Positions 23,287-32,881 of a DNA stretch of 64,000 nt are shown piece by piece. Below the pieces are notes generated by a model. It saw only the letters and a program-made list of their open reading frames with translations, ran no database searches and was not told the origin of the DNA. The translations under genes and the position numbers were made by a program. The stretch's first letter is position 1; the number at the start of each line of letters is the position of its first letter. The DNA is taken from NCBI GenBank assembly GCA_025084515.1, contig JAJAGP010000331.1:107501-171500 (forward strand), read 5' to 3'. The stretch comes from Ancistrus triradiatus. Lineage: Eukaryota > Chordata > Actinopteri > Siluriformes > Loricariidae.

Positions 23287-25157
23287 TCTAAGGCCGTAAT
23301 GAGGTCAGACTGGTGAATGGCACATATGGCTGTTGTGGTAGAGTGGAGATCCAGCACAAAGGTCGATGGGGAACAGTGTGTCATAACAACTGGGACTTGC
23401 ATGATGCAGAGGTGGTATGTAGAAACGCTGGATGTGGCAGGGCCTTCAGCGCCGTCCATGGTGCCCGCTTTGGGCGTGGAGAAGGTCCAACATGGCTGGA
23501 CGAGGTACGGTGTAGCGGAAATGAGTCGTATCTCAACCAGTGTTCACACCGAGGGTTTGGGCAGGTGAGCTGTGGGCACAATGAAGACGCCGGCGTTGTA
23601 TGTGCAGGTCAGTTTTCGCCTCAGGTATTTGATTTTTGCTTTTCTTCTTTTTACACAGTCATTAAACTCATTTCTCTTACAGAATTCCTACATCCTCCCA
23701 TATTATCCCGGATCTCCTCAGACTCTGTGGTGGCGCCTGATGAGATTGTTAAGTTCAGGTGTACCATGCAGAGCACAACTTGTATCTCTGTAGACTTCCA
23801 CTTGTATGATTCTGGAAGGCTGGTGAAGACACAAATAGCAGATTCAACAACACTCATTTCTCTGATTGTGGATTCGTCACATCAGGGCCAGTTCACCTGT
23901 GAGTATTCTTATGGAGAACGCAGCTTCATGACATCAGTCAGGAGCAACTTCATCAACATGACTGTAGGTAAGTGCAGAGATTTTGGCTTTCCATAATCCA
24001 GTTAGAGAAAATGTGGAGTTTATCTAATCAAGGTCCTTTGCTTCTTCAGTGTCCCTGCACAAACCCAAAATCACCTTGGGTACCGTCAGTCCTCAAGAAC
24101 CAGACAGGAAGAGCATCATCTGCTCCACCATACCTCAATATCCAGGAGGTGTCTTCCACCTCGAGCGAAGTGGTTTCAACATCAACCAAACCCAGTTAGC
24201 TGTTAACCACTCGGCCATCTTCTTTCTTCCTGAGGCCCCCAATGGATACTACAGCTGCACTTACGAAGTTAACGTGTCTTCACGCACCTTTAACTCGACC
24301 ACCACTGAATGGCTCGGGAAAGGTAAGGCATAATACACTCGATTTTTTTTAGAACTCCAAATCAGAGAAAATTTAATAAAATGCAGATAATAAAATAATG
24401 CAGTGTTTCGTACATTTACTTTGACCTTATTGGATTGAAGACAGTATGAACCCAAGATGTTTCATGTTTTCTGGTTGACTTCATTTCATTTGTTAATCAA
24501 CAAATTCCTGCATCTTTTTGTCTTTGGTCTGGAACACACCCCGTCCAAAAAGTCATTCACAGATACTGCGTACAACGTATCGTTACAACAGCGTTTGTTT
24601 GTCTTTGTTTTCTTACCGTCCCAACCTTTTCTGATTCTGGGATCCTAGTGTTGCTCAGATTAATATGTGATCTTCTTGATAACTTGTTTCTCAGCATCAC
24701 TGATTCCTGCTATCGTTTCTGGAGTGGCTGGAGGGCTGCTTCTGATTTTAATCATCGTTATCATTGTGACGACACGGAACAAATGTAAACGGTTCACAGG
24801 TAAACGAGTGTGGGGTTTTCAAATTTCTCTAAAACAGGATGCTTTGCTTTGGTTGCTGATTATTGTGTATTTCATCACAATCATTCTGTAGATGACCAAA
24901 ACGTGAGCTTGACACCTCAGGGAGAGTGCGAGATGGACGACAAGCATGATTATGAAAATATAGAAACCAACTTCAAACAGGAGCAGGAACCGGACGAGTC
25001 CGATAACGAGTATATGAACGTGCAGCCCAATGGCGGGAAGGTGATGATGGATAACGACTACGGACGGGAACAGGTTGCTAAGGATTTAGATGAGTCTGGT
25101 GATATCTACGCCAATTATCAACCTAATGAGAAGAACTATGAGAGAGATCAACTATGA
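17781..25157 (+). CDS. gene A: SRCR x3 - Ig x2 transmembrane receptor with tyrosine tail
   Basis: Predicted type I membrane receptor. Exons: 17781-17811, 18343-18372, 18489-18803, 19351-19662, 23293-23607, 23683-23967, 24050-24322, 24695-24799, 24892-25157. They join in phase 1 throughout to 643 residues. Order: a split signal peptide (MPDLQLTFLL + GLLGAYVLAG), three scavenger receptor cysteine-rich domains, two Ig-like domains, one TM segment and an ~88-residue tail with YENI, YMNV and YANY. SRCR domains bind microbial or endogenous ligands in CD163, WC1 and DMBT1 proteins; the ligand here is unknown. Introns 3 and 4 carry large insertions absent from gene B. No named orthologue is recognised. 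Confidence 0.88.
18343..18372 (+). CDS. gene A exon 2: signal-peptide end
   Basis: A 30-nt exon (GLLGAYVLAG) with acceptor TCCATAG and donor GTATAT. The equivalent 30-nt exon exists in every gene of the cluster. Confidence 0.8.
18489..18803 (+). CDS. gene A exon 3: SRCR domain 1
   Basis: A 315-nt single-exon domain with eight cysteines, so group B. It has the GQWGTVCDDDWG, AEVVCRQLGCG, GSGPVWL and EDAGVVC signatures of the family. Confidence 0.93.
18850..19330. mobile_element. insertion in gene A intron 3, Tc1-related
   Basis: The corresponding intron in gene B is only 71 nt. The extra sequence here contains AAAAAGTTGGGAC and its partner TTCCAAAAAAGTTGGGATG, typical of non-autonomous relatives of a fish Tc1 family, and CATTCCTGCATTTCAGACC, repeated at 28.9 and 33.4 kb. 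Confidence 0.65.
19351..19662 (+). CDS. gene A exon 4: SRCR domain 2
   Basis: 312 nt with eight cysteines. It starts GSSVQLVNGSDSC, with GEWGTVCDRGWD, ADVVCRQLGCG and DAGVVC. Acceptor TGTTAG, donor GTACGT. Confidence 0.93.
19825..20940 (-). mobile_element. retroposon-like insertion in gene A intron 4 with a transmembrane ORF
   Basis: Read on the minus strand it carries an ORF (20852-20532, 106 residues), a further in-frame segment after one TGA, and an end with TGTAATGACAATAAA, a retrotransposon-like polyadenylation tail. Gene B lacks it. The ORF has a hydrophobic span (VYLFGTLIVGFLLIGLGITLL) before RKIK. The family is not recognised. Confidence 0.5.
20532..20852 (-). CDS. unidentified small transmembrane ORF inside the retroposon-like insertion
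   Basis: 106 residues. It has an N-terminal hydrophobic start, CPDGTQMAGYTMDPWGKWG before a Cys, then an acidic turn (LEDIEDVY) and a ~20-residue TM stretch ending RKIK. After TGA the same frame stays open for about 48 codons (KLPNLIEMVSRAVGTQ ... EKLTALRN). This suggests one longer ancestral protein interrupted by a stop. Function unknown; probably element-borne rather than host. Confidence 0.4.
   Translation of the reverse strand: MASLYLSRLLYSLALLLKEQIMELVKWSLNAIDTIFSSRSLGSGEPTCPDGTQMAGYTMDPWGKWGVVCLAPLSLEDIEDVYLFGTLIVGFLLIGLGITLLYRKIK
21808..21837. repeat. perfect 12-bp hairpin
   Basis: ATATGGCGGACG, six-base spacer, then its exact complement. Each arm contains ATGGCGG, a YY1-like core. 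Confidence 0.7.
22089..22173. repeat. imperfect short inverted repeat
   Basis: AATACACAAGAGGGAGCGCT... on the left faces GCGTTAAAGCAAGACCTCGA.GTGTATT on the right, around ACGTGAGATATTGGC. Probably a small non-autonomous element. Confidence 0.4.
23257..23285. repeat. (GT)n microsatellite before gene A SRCR3
   Basis: A GT tract next to the SRCR3 acceptor; gene B has a matching tract at 31109-31131. Confidence 0.9.
23293..23607 (+). CDS. gene A exon 5: SRCR domain 3
   Basis: 315 nt. It starts GRNEVRLVNGTYGCCGRVE, with a doubled Cys giving nine cysteines. GRWGTVCHNNWD and AEVVCRNAGCG follow. The next intron (75 nt) is open in frame. Confidence 0.93.
23683..23967 (+). CDS. gene A exon 6: Ig-like domain 1
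   Basis: 285 nt. FRC near the start, an extra Cys in STTCISVDF, then VDSSHQGQFTCEYSY with the second core cysteine. The pattern resembles the C2-type domains of A1BG/leukocyte-receptor-complex proteins. Confidence 0.85.
24050..24322 (+). CDS. gene A exon 7: Ig-like domain 2
   Basis: 273 nt. Core cysteines in SIICST and YYSCTYE. Four N-glycosylation sequons (NQT, NHS, NVS, NST). Ends EWLGK before the TM exon. Confidence 0.82.
24695..24799 (+). CDS. gene A exon 8: transmembrane segment
   Basis: 105 nt. ASLIPAIVSG, then an uncharged hydrophobic run (VAGGLLLILIIVIIV), then TTRNKCKRF as the stop-transfer. No charge inside the membrane. Confidence 0.88.
24892..25157 (+). CDS. gene A exon 9: cytoplasmic tail with Tyr-x-Asn motifs
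   Basis: Acidic tail ending RDQL before TGA at 25155-25157. Tyrosines in DYENIE, EYMNVQ and IYANYQ each give Tyr-x-Asn, the Grb2 SH2-type pattern. None is a strict ITIM, and the spacing is too wide for an ITAM. Signalling role is inferred from motif pattern only. Confidence 0.85.
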
Positions 25158-25530
25158 GAGAGATCAAATTCATGACAATTGGGCATTATACCATCGTCAG
25201 GTCCGATCTCGCAATTTGATTGAATGAGAGACGTTCTAGGAGTGCCAACATTACATGATAATGTCACTCTGACTGAAGTATTACTGCACCACATGCACCA
25301 CATACACGCGTAACCTAGGAACAATAGCCATAAAAAAGCAGCAACATTGTAATTATACAAGTTAAAAGACTGTAGAAATGACTTATAATGAGTTTATAAA
25401 ATAATTTGTTAATTAGATGAAGCTGTTATGAGCAGCCCATTCTGATGCTTGGTTTGATTCAGCAGCTTGTCTTGAACATGACTACATTCCTAAACGCACT
25501 GAGGTGCTGACATGGGTTTTTCTGATTATA

Positions 25531-27077
25531 CTGGTCCTTCTCAAAAAATTAGCATATTGTGATAAAGTTAATTCTTTTCCGTAATGTAATGATAAAAATT
25601 AAACTTTCATATATTTTAGATTCATTGCACACCAGCTGAAATATTTCAAGTCTTTTATTGTTTTAATACTGATGATTTTGGCATACAGCTCATGAAAACC
25701 CAAAATTCACAAAATCTCACAAAATTAGCATATTTCATCCGACCAATAAAAGAAAAGTGTTTTTAATACAAAAAAAGTCAACCTTCAGATTATTATGTTC
25801 ATTTATGCACTCAATACTTGGTCGGGAATCCTTTTGCAGAAATGACTGCTTCAATGCGGCGTGGCATGGAGGCAATCAGCCTGTGGCACTGCTGAGGTGT
25901 TATGGAGGCCCAGGATGCTCGATAGCGGCCTTAAGCGCATCCAGAGCCGTTGGGTCTTGCGTCTCTCAACTCTCTACCAATATCCCACGATTCCTATCGG
26001 GTTCAGGTCAGGAGAGTTGGCAGGCCAATTGAGCACAGTAATACCATGGTCAGTAAACCATTTACCAGTGGTTTTGGAACTGTGAGCAGGTGCCAGGTCG
26101 TGCTGAAAAATGAACTCTTCATCTCCATAAAGCTCTTCAGCAGAAGTGCTCCAAAATCTCCTGATAGCTAGATGCATTGACCCTGCCTTTGATAAAACAT
26201 AGTGGACCAACACAGCAGCTGACATGGCACCCCAGAACATCACTGACTGTGGGTACTTGACACTGGACTTCAGACATTTTGGCATTTCCTTCTCCCCAGT
26301 CTTCCTCCAGACTCTGGCACCTTGATTTTCGAATGACATGCAAAATTTGCTTTCATCCGAAAAAAGTACTTTGGACCACTGAGCAACAGTCCAGTGCTGC
26401 TTCTCTGTAGCCCAGGTCAGGCGCTTCTGCCACTGTTTCTGGTTCAAAAGTGGCTTGACCTGGGGAATGCAGCACCTGTAGCCCATTTCCTGCACACGCC
26501 TGTGCATGGTGGCACTGGATGTTTCTACTCCAGACTCAGTCCACTGCTTCCGCAGGTCCCCCAAGGTCTGGAATCGGCTCTTCTCCACAATCCTTCTCAG
26601 GGTCCGGTCACCTCTTCTCGTTTGTGCAGCGTTTTCTGCCACACTTTTTCCTTCCCACAGACTTCCCACTGAGGTGCCTTGACACAGCACTCTGGGAACA
26701 GCCTATTCGTTCAGACATTTCTTTCTGTGTCTTACCCTCTTGCTTGAGGGTGTCAATGATGGCCTTCTGGACAGCAGTCAGGTCGGCAGTCTTACCCATG
26801 ATTGCGGTTTTGAGTAATGAATCAGGCTGGGAGTTTTCAAAAGCCTCAGGAATCTTTTGCAGGTGTTTAGAGTTAATTCGTTGATTCAGATAATTAGGTT
26901 AATAGCTCGTTTAGAGAACTTTTCATGATATGCTAATTTTTGTGACTTTTGGGGTTTTAATGGCTGTATGCCAAAACTCATCAAGTATTAAAACAATAAA
27001 AAGACTGAAAATTTCAGTTGGTGTGCAATGAATCTAAAATATATGAAAATTTATGCAAATTTTTTGAGAAGTACCAG
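25531..27077 (-). mobile_element. full-length Tc1-like transposon downstream of gene A, inactive
   Basis: TA target sites at 25529-25530 and 27078-27079. Termini CTGGTCCTTCTCAAAAAATT and its imperfect complement. The minus strand encodes the transposase from MGKTADLTAVQKAI (26799). One frameshift lies near 26610 and a second disruption at the C-terminus. FSDESKF and FQHDLAPAH are intact, but the sequence after DLNPI, where Tc1 has Glu-Asn-Leu-Trp, reads GIVGYW and a stop. Confidence 0.93.
25974..26799 (-). pseudogene. Tc1-like transposase, two disabling lesions
   Basis: Two overlapping frames. 26799-26608 holds the N-terminal helix-turn-helix region, and 26690-25974 holds the linker and most of the DDE domain (RRVQEMGYRC, FSDESKF, FQHDLAPAHSS, NWPANSPDLNP). 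A deletion removes the third catalytic residue and shifts the frame, so it cannot work as read. A family protein is ~340 residues. Confidence 0.9.
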
Positions 27078-27286
27078 TATATTTGCCTTAACGAGCAGTG
27101 ACCGGTGTGTGAACATGGCAGCTTTATGAAACTGGGATTTGAAACTGGGATTTGAACCAGCTATAGGTACGAAAATGGAAAAGGGAACTCATAAGGTCCT
27201 TCTGTTTGACCAGCATCAGTTATTCCTCTCTGATTTCTGGATTTGTCTTTATTTTTATATAAATACGTGTTATATGTATGTGAATT

Positions 27287-27292
27287 AATAAA
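27287..27292 (+). terminator. candidate gene A polyadenylation signal
   Basis: AATAAA in a segment (about 27100-27420) homologous to the gene B 3' flank near 33040-33260. If used, the gene A 3' UTR contains the whole Tc1 element. An earlier site before the Tc1 cannot be excluded. Confidence 0.3.
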
Positions 27293-27696
27293 CAAGTTTG
27301 ATTGTAACATTTTCGCCATCATTTCAGAAATAAAGCGCCTAAGGCACAATGAGCCAGTGCTTTTCCATAAACCAGCCACTAGAGAGCGACAGCGGCTAGA
27401 AACGGACTTGTTATTCCCTGAGTATTTTATCTCCTAAAATTCCTTTCTCTTTTGGGTAATGCCTGATGTTTGAGGAGCTTTTGATTCAGATTAGTAAGTA
27501 CATGACTTTTATCTGCCTGCACCTTTATTATACTTACATACACTTATATGTAGGTTGTGTGTTAATGCTCACAGTATTGTGCATGTAGAAATGCCTTCTT
27601 GTTTTTTACTTGTGGTCTAGCTGAGTGAGTAAAATGGCCTTATGGAAAACATGTGTGTGTGTTTAACCAAACGTTACCTCACTTGTTCAGAAATGA

Positions 27697-27981
27697 AGAG
27701 GAAGAGGCCTGTTCCCTTTTAAAATCCCCACAGGACTGGGAGTCAGCAAGAAAGTCCTAAAGCTTGCAGAGCAGATCTACCGGCTATCACATGCAATTCC
27801 AGACACTCCGGGCATTTATGACATGGCATCTGCCCTATTGACTCAACAAAGGACGCGATTAATCAAGGATTTTCGTACATATCGTTTCATACAACGTACT
27901 ACCTCATCTTCCACTTGCGGTGGGAAGAACGGAACAGTCAATAAATCAAACAATTTCACAGGAAATAATCAGAGTGAGTAG
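27697..27981 (+). other. unassigned open frame with possible exon acceptor
   Basis: 95 codons open without an ATG start, ending TAG at 27979-27981. The translated text looks protein-like (LGVSKKVLKLAEQIYRLSHA, then DTPGIYDMASALLTQQRTRL). A TTTTAAAATCCCCACAG acceptor could start it at 27734. No family recognised; it may be a terminal exon, a retro-copy fragment or chance. Confidence 0.25.
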
Positions 27982-29502
27982 AACAGGACAGAGATAGCGC
28001 TGAACGCGGAGTGCACATCAGCATCATCTGTCCCTAGTTACGGAGACGGCTTTTTGGCGCGGATTTTCAAAAATTGTTCTTTTGAGGCAAGTACGTCCGC
28101 GAAATGGTACTGACTTTTCACGTTTTTGTTTGTGTATTAAAAACGATGGCTATTCATAACAGAAGCAGTTTGCATCGATGTGTTAGAAACATTCATACTG
28201 GTCAACGTAGAGGAACCAGTTCCCCTAATAATGTCTTTGGTAAGTTCTTGACATAAGGAAAGAGTACCCACTCAATTGTAGTAGGGCTTATGTATTTATT
28301 ACAAGTCATAAAGCTACTAAATGTGCTACTAAATGTTACTTAAAGTAAGAGAAAGTATTTGTAACGCCTCGGTTTTGAAGCAGCATGTATTTATTGAGGG
28401 GTGAGGGCACAAATCCATGGACTGAGGGACGCATAATGGTGTAACTGCATTAGATTAGTACATTAGATCAAACGTTATTGTCAGAGTGCTAGTACAGAGC
28501 CAATGAGTCATCTGCAAAAAATCATGCAAATTAAATCAAATCATCTTAGCTAACCACAGCAACAATACAATCCAAACATTTTCAGACATGACGAAGCAAA
28601 AATACAAAAACACTTAGGATGCTTTAATAAATGCATCCTAAATGGGCTCATATTTAGACATGGTAATATTCAGTAATGCAGTAAATCATGATATTTAATC
28701 CAAACTGTAGTTATCGACTCTCTGAAACATTCTCACTGGCATTCAGTCCAACAAACTGCAACTTCACCCATTTTTTTAAAGCAGTTCTTCTTTAAGACAC
28801 TCCACTACACTGGAAATGCTTCTTACATTGGCTTTTATTTCAGTGCAGACAGTGTGAACCCAATATACTTCATGTTTTTTTTAATCAATTTAATTTGTTC
28901 ATAAAGTTCCATTCCTGCATTTCAGACCTGCTGACTTTCCTCTTCTTCAGATCTCCCCCTCTACATGCTTAGGTCCTCTCAAACCCTCCACTGTCTGATT
29001 TATGAAGGTCAGCACACTGCTGACTCATTTTTCATAGTGTATTCTCTAAAATCTCCCCATGTTGACGAGGGATTAAAATCATTTGAATCGCAGAACAGCG
29101 AGAAATTAGGGTGCATAGGACCTCCTAGATAAACCTGCTTTTTGCTGCTCAGTTTCTTTTAAGACAGAGCAAATAAGTTTTATTTAGGACCTTTAGTGGT
29201 GCAGCAGCAATTTTCTATTCCATCAAAGGGCAAAAACAGGACTCTCTTTTAGTTATACTTTGTCCATAAGAATATCTAGTTGCCTGGTGGTTTTGAAAGT
29301 GGTTTTATTTTTAAAAACATTGTCTTTATATTTCTGAATAAATCCACTTCAACTGAAGGTTTAGTTCATAAACCACAAATCTCTTGCTTCATTTTAATTT
29401 TTTAATGAGCTGAATTGCAGTTTCGTATTTGACCAAACAGGAAAAGCTCAACATAAGCTCTGCCCAAGCAGACCAGACCAGTGCAAACAAAAAAGAAACA
29501 GG
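27982..29502. other. intergenic stretch between genes A and B
   Basis: No supported gene. A fragment of the Tc1-related repeat lies near 28845-28930 (TTCCATTCCTGCATTTCAGACC). From about 29040 the sequence matches the 5' flank of gene A from about 17165, marking the left edge of the duplicated unit. Confidence 0.55.
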
Positions 29503-32500
29503 ATGAACGACCTCCAGCTCACATTCCTGCTCGGTACATCACATTTTAATCTTTCTTTACTGATGTAAATACTGACATGCAGAGTGCTGAGTTATTTCTG
29601 TGCTTGTAAACAAGTTTGGTGCAGATTATGATACTGTATTAGTTTTTTTTAAACATATACAGTATATGTGAAGCTGAATGTTTGGTCTGTAACTACTAAG
29701 TACGTTTGAGTAGATGATGACAGCCAGAGATTGTGATCTAATTACTTGTTATCGTTCAGTTTTAACGCATTGCTTCTAAAATAAAAAAAATATTGTTTCA
29801 ATGCTTTTCTCCTGCTGCATGTCTAATGTTGAATACAGGCTTGTTTCTACATGTAAATGTTAATCTGTGCTGGATGAATACAGGTATTTTTCATACTGAA
29901 TTACTGAGTATTTCTCAGCTGCTTTGGCTTCTTGCTCTTCTACATGTTACCATATTAAAACCTGTTTTTTTCTAAGGACTTCCCTCTGCTTTGTTTTCTT
30001 TCCATAGCGGGTCTTCTCGGAGCTTCCTTACTGGCTGGTATGTATGCATTTTATGAAAGTAAAGTGGACTTTCTTTCAAGCCTGCATGAAAACACTGATT
30101 AGTCTGGTGTTTATTACAGTTTCTATCTGTAAAATACATTTCTATTCTCGTCTCTCTCAGGCGCCTCTAACATCCGCCTAGCCAATGGTCCCAACAACTG
30201 CACTGGTAGATTAGAGATCCTTCATGATGGTCAGTGGGGAACAGTGTGTGATGATGACTGGGGAATGGTTGATGCAGAGGTGGTGTGTAGGCAACTTGGA
30301 TGTGGCAGGGCTTTCGCCGCCCCACGTAGTGCCCACTTTGGTCAGGGAAGTGGCCCAGTATGGCTGAACAACGTTTACTGTAGTGGAAACGAAGGAGACA
30401 TCACGCAGTGCTCTTACGAGGGATTTGGTTTTATCAACTGCCAACATAAAGAAGATGCTGGTGTCGTGTGTATAGGTACGTATTGTGCTGCTCTTATGTT
30501 CTTTTGGATACAGAGATCAACTTTCTTTCATTTTTATGTCTGTTAGGTGGCTCCAACGTACAGCTCATAAATGGTAGTGACTCCTGCTCGGGTAGGGTAT
30601 CGATCTATCACGATGGTGAGTGGGGGACAGTCTGCGATCGTGGCTGGGATTTAAAGGACGCAGACGTGGTGTGCAGGCAGCTCGGGTGCGGCAAAGCTGT
30701 CGGTGCCCCACGCGGTGCCCACTTCGGTCAGGGCGAGGGAGCAATTCACCTGCATGACGTTCAGTGCTCTGGAGACGAGCATGACATCATCGAGTGTTCA
30801 CGACGAGCCGGGTCTCACGAGTGTAACCACGATGCGGATGCTGGCGTTGTGTGTTTGGGTACGTGAATTAGCTCTTTGTTCAAGGTGACAATTCCTGCAG
30901 TCTTGGGTAAAAAACTTTTTTTATTAAATTATAATGAAATTAGAGCTCTAAATTAGACTCATTGACAAAAACTGACGCACCAAGAAGGAGTTGTTGGGAT
31001 CAAATGAAATTACGTGTGTTAATGTAATTATGATAAATGTGAGTGATTACAGAATTAGAGCAAAATGATAATTAATGGGGAAAACTGTACAACTATCTGA
31101 GACTAAAAGGTGTGTGTGTGTGTGTGTGTGCATGTGCATAAGGTCGTAATGAGGTCAGACTGGTGAATATCATATATGGCTGTTGTGGTAGAGTGGAGAT
31201 CCAGCACAAAGGTCGATGGGGAACAGTGTGTCGTAACGACTGGGATTTCCCTGATGCAGACGTGGTGTGTAGAAACCTCGGATGTGGTAGAGCCATCAGC
31301 ATCTCCCAGAGTGCCCGCTTTGGGCGTGGAGAAGGTCCGACATGGCTGGATGAGGTACGGTGTAGCGGAAATGAGTCGTATCTCAACCAGTGTTCACACC
31401 GAGGGTTTGGGCAGGTGAGCTGTGGGCACGACGAAGACGCCGGCGTTGTATGTGCAGGTCAGTTTTTGCCTCAGGTATTTGATTTTTGCTTTTCTTCTTT
31501 TTACACAGTCATTAAACTCATTTCTCTTACAGAATTCCTACATCCTCCCATATTATCCCGGATCTCCTCAGACTCTGTGGTGGCGCCTGATGAGATTGTT
31601 AAGTTCAGGTGTAACACGCTGAGCACAACCTGCATCTCTGTAGACTTCCGCTTGTATGATTCTGGAAGGCTGGTGAAGACACAAATGGCAGATACGACAA
31701 CACTCATTTCTCTGATTGTGGATTCGTCACATCAGGGCCAGTTCACCTGTGAGTATTCTTATGGAGAACGCAGCTTCATGACATCAGCCAGGAGCAACTC
31801 CATCAACATGACTGTAGGTAAGTGCAGAGATTTTGGCTTTCCATAATCCAGTTAGAGAAAATGTGGAGTTTATCTAATCAAGGTCCTTTGCTTCTTCAGT
31901 GTCCCTGCACAAACCCAAAATCACCTTGGGTACCGTCAGTCCTCAAGAACCAGACATGAAGAGCATCATCTGCTCCACCACACCTCAATATCCAGGAGGT
32001 GTCTTCCACCTCGAGCGAAGTGGATTCAACATCAACCAAGCCCAGTTAGCTGTTAACCACTCGGCCATCTTCTTTCTTCCTGAGGCCCCCAATGGATACT
32101 ACAGCTGCACTTACGAAGTTAACGTGTCTTCACGCACCTTTAACTCGACCACCACTGAATGGCTCGGGAAAGGTACGACGTAATTGCCTAACATGTTAGA
32201 TTTATTTTATTTGAAGTGTTCCTCAGATTATTTGAACTTCTTGATAACTTCTTTCTCAGCATCACCGAATCCTGTGGTGGTTTTTGGAGTGATTGTAATT
32301 CCGTGTCTGGTGTTATTCCTTATCATTGTGATGATAAGGATTAAATGGAAATGTTTCAAAGGTAAACAACAATGTGGGGGGTTTTAAATTTTGTTTCATA
32401 TTTTATTCCAACATTTTGTGGTCAGGGTCACACGTTCTGGTGCCTGTCCTGGAAAACACACAAGTAAGCACTGGATGATCCCTGATCCGCTCGTACTTGA

Positions 32501-32881
32501 ACCTCGGTCATCACAGTGGTGGGAGATGGCATTACACCCCCATAGTATAGAAAAATCTATTTAAAAAATGGAAACTTCTTTTTTTATTTATTTTGTCTCC
32601 AATTAGTGGTAGGAATCACCCGCTGGAAATGTCCCAAATCCGTGGTCAGGTGGTGTGTTTTCGAACCTTGCGACGGATTGTGTACACCAGGGTGCCTACG
32701 GCCCATGAATTCCAGGATAGGCTCCACATTCTCCCCCATGACCCTGACCCGGGCTAAACGGGGGTGAAAGAGGATGCTTTGCTTTGGTTGCTCTGATCAT
32801 TCTGTATTTCATCACAATCGTTCTGCAGGCCCCCAAAATGTGAGCTTGACACCTCAGGGAGAGTGCGAGATGGACAACTAG
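29503..32881 (+). CDS. gene B: SRCR x3 - Ig x2 receptor, tail-truncated paralogue of A
   Basis: Exons: 29503-29533, 30008-30037, 30161-30475, 30547-30858, 31143-31457, 31533-31817, 31900-32172, 32260-32361, 32829-32881; 571 residues, phase 1 throughout. Domain order is as in gene A and most exons and introns are nearly identical, so the duplication is recent or sequence is being exchanged. The leader is MNDLQLTFLL + GLLGASLLAG. The TM exon differs (SPNPVVVFGVIVIPCLVLFL ... IRIKWKCF) and has no internal charge. The tail stops after GPQNVSLTPQGECEMDN at TAG, before the first tyrosine codon of gene A. It would be a non-signalling surface form. Confidence 0.85.
30161..30475 (+). CDS. gene B exon 3: SRCR domain 1
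   Basis: 315 nt with eight cysteines (GQWGTVCDDDWG, AEVVCRQLGCG, EDAGVVC). Followed by a 71-nt intron, the ancestral size before the insertion in gene A. Confidence 0.92.
30547..30858 (+). CDS. gene B exon 4: SRCR domain 2
   Basis: 312 nt, nearly identical to gene A exon 4; a few replacements such as IIECSRRAGS for INECSQGAGS. Confidence 0.92.
31109..31131. repeat. (GT)n microsatellite before gene B SRCR3
   Basis: Counterpart of the gene A tract at 23257-23285. Confidence 0.9.
31143..31457 (+). CDS. gene B exon 5: SRCR domain 3
   Basis: 315 nt. Like gene A exon 5 including the doubled cysteine (YGCCGRVE), with variable positions around NIIYG and AISISQSARFG. Confidence 0.92.
31533..31817 (+). 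CDS. gene B exon 6: Ig-like domain 1
   Basis: 285 nt. FRCNTLSTTCISVDF and QGQFTCEYSYGE. The preceding 75-nt intron is open in frame as in gene A. Confidence 0.85.
31900..32172 (+). CDS. gene B exon 7: Ig-like domain 2
   Basis: 273 nt, nearly identical to gene A exon 7 (SIICST, YYSCTYE). Confidence 0.82.
32260..32361 (+). CDS. gene B exon 8: transmembrane segment
   Basis: 102 nt. Hydrophobic core VVVFGVIVIPCLVLFLIIVM, then RIKWKCF. It has diverged from gene A much more than the flanking exons have. Confidence 0.82.
32400..32765. mobile_element. SINE-like insertion in gene B last intron
   Basis: The right part reads CGACGGATTGTGTACACC, AGGGTGCCTACGGCCCATGA and TCCAGGATAGGCTCCACATT, the conserved 3' region of a widespread fish SINE. 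Absent from the 92-nt last intron of gene A. Confidence 0.6.
32829..32881 (+). CDS. gene B exon 9: truncated cytoplasmic tail
   Basis: Aligns with the start of gene A exon 9 for 16 codons. Then the Asp-Lys codons give Asn and TAG, and the codon aligned with the first tail tyrosine (TAT) reads TAA. The downstream sequence has decayed, so the tail has been lost for some time. Confidence 0.85.

Noticed and set aside
28146..28239. Possible first coding exon MAIHNRSSLHRCVRN with a GTAAGT donor
   Set aside because: One good donor is not enough; no following exon could be joined in phase.
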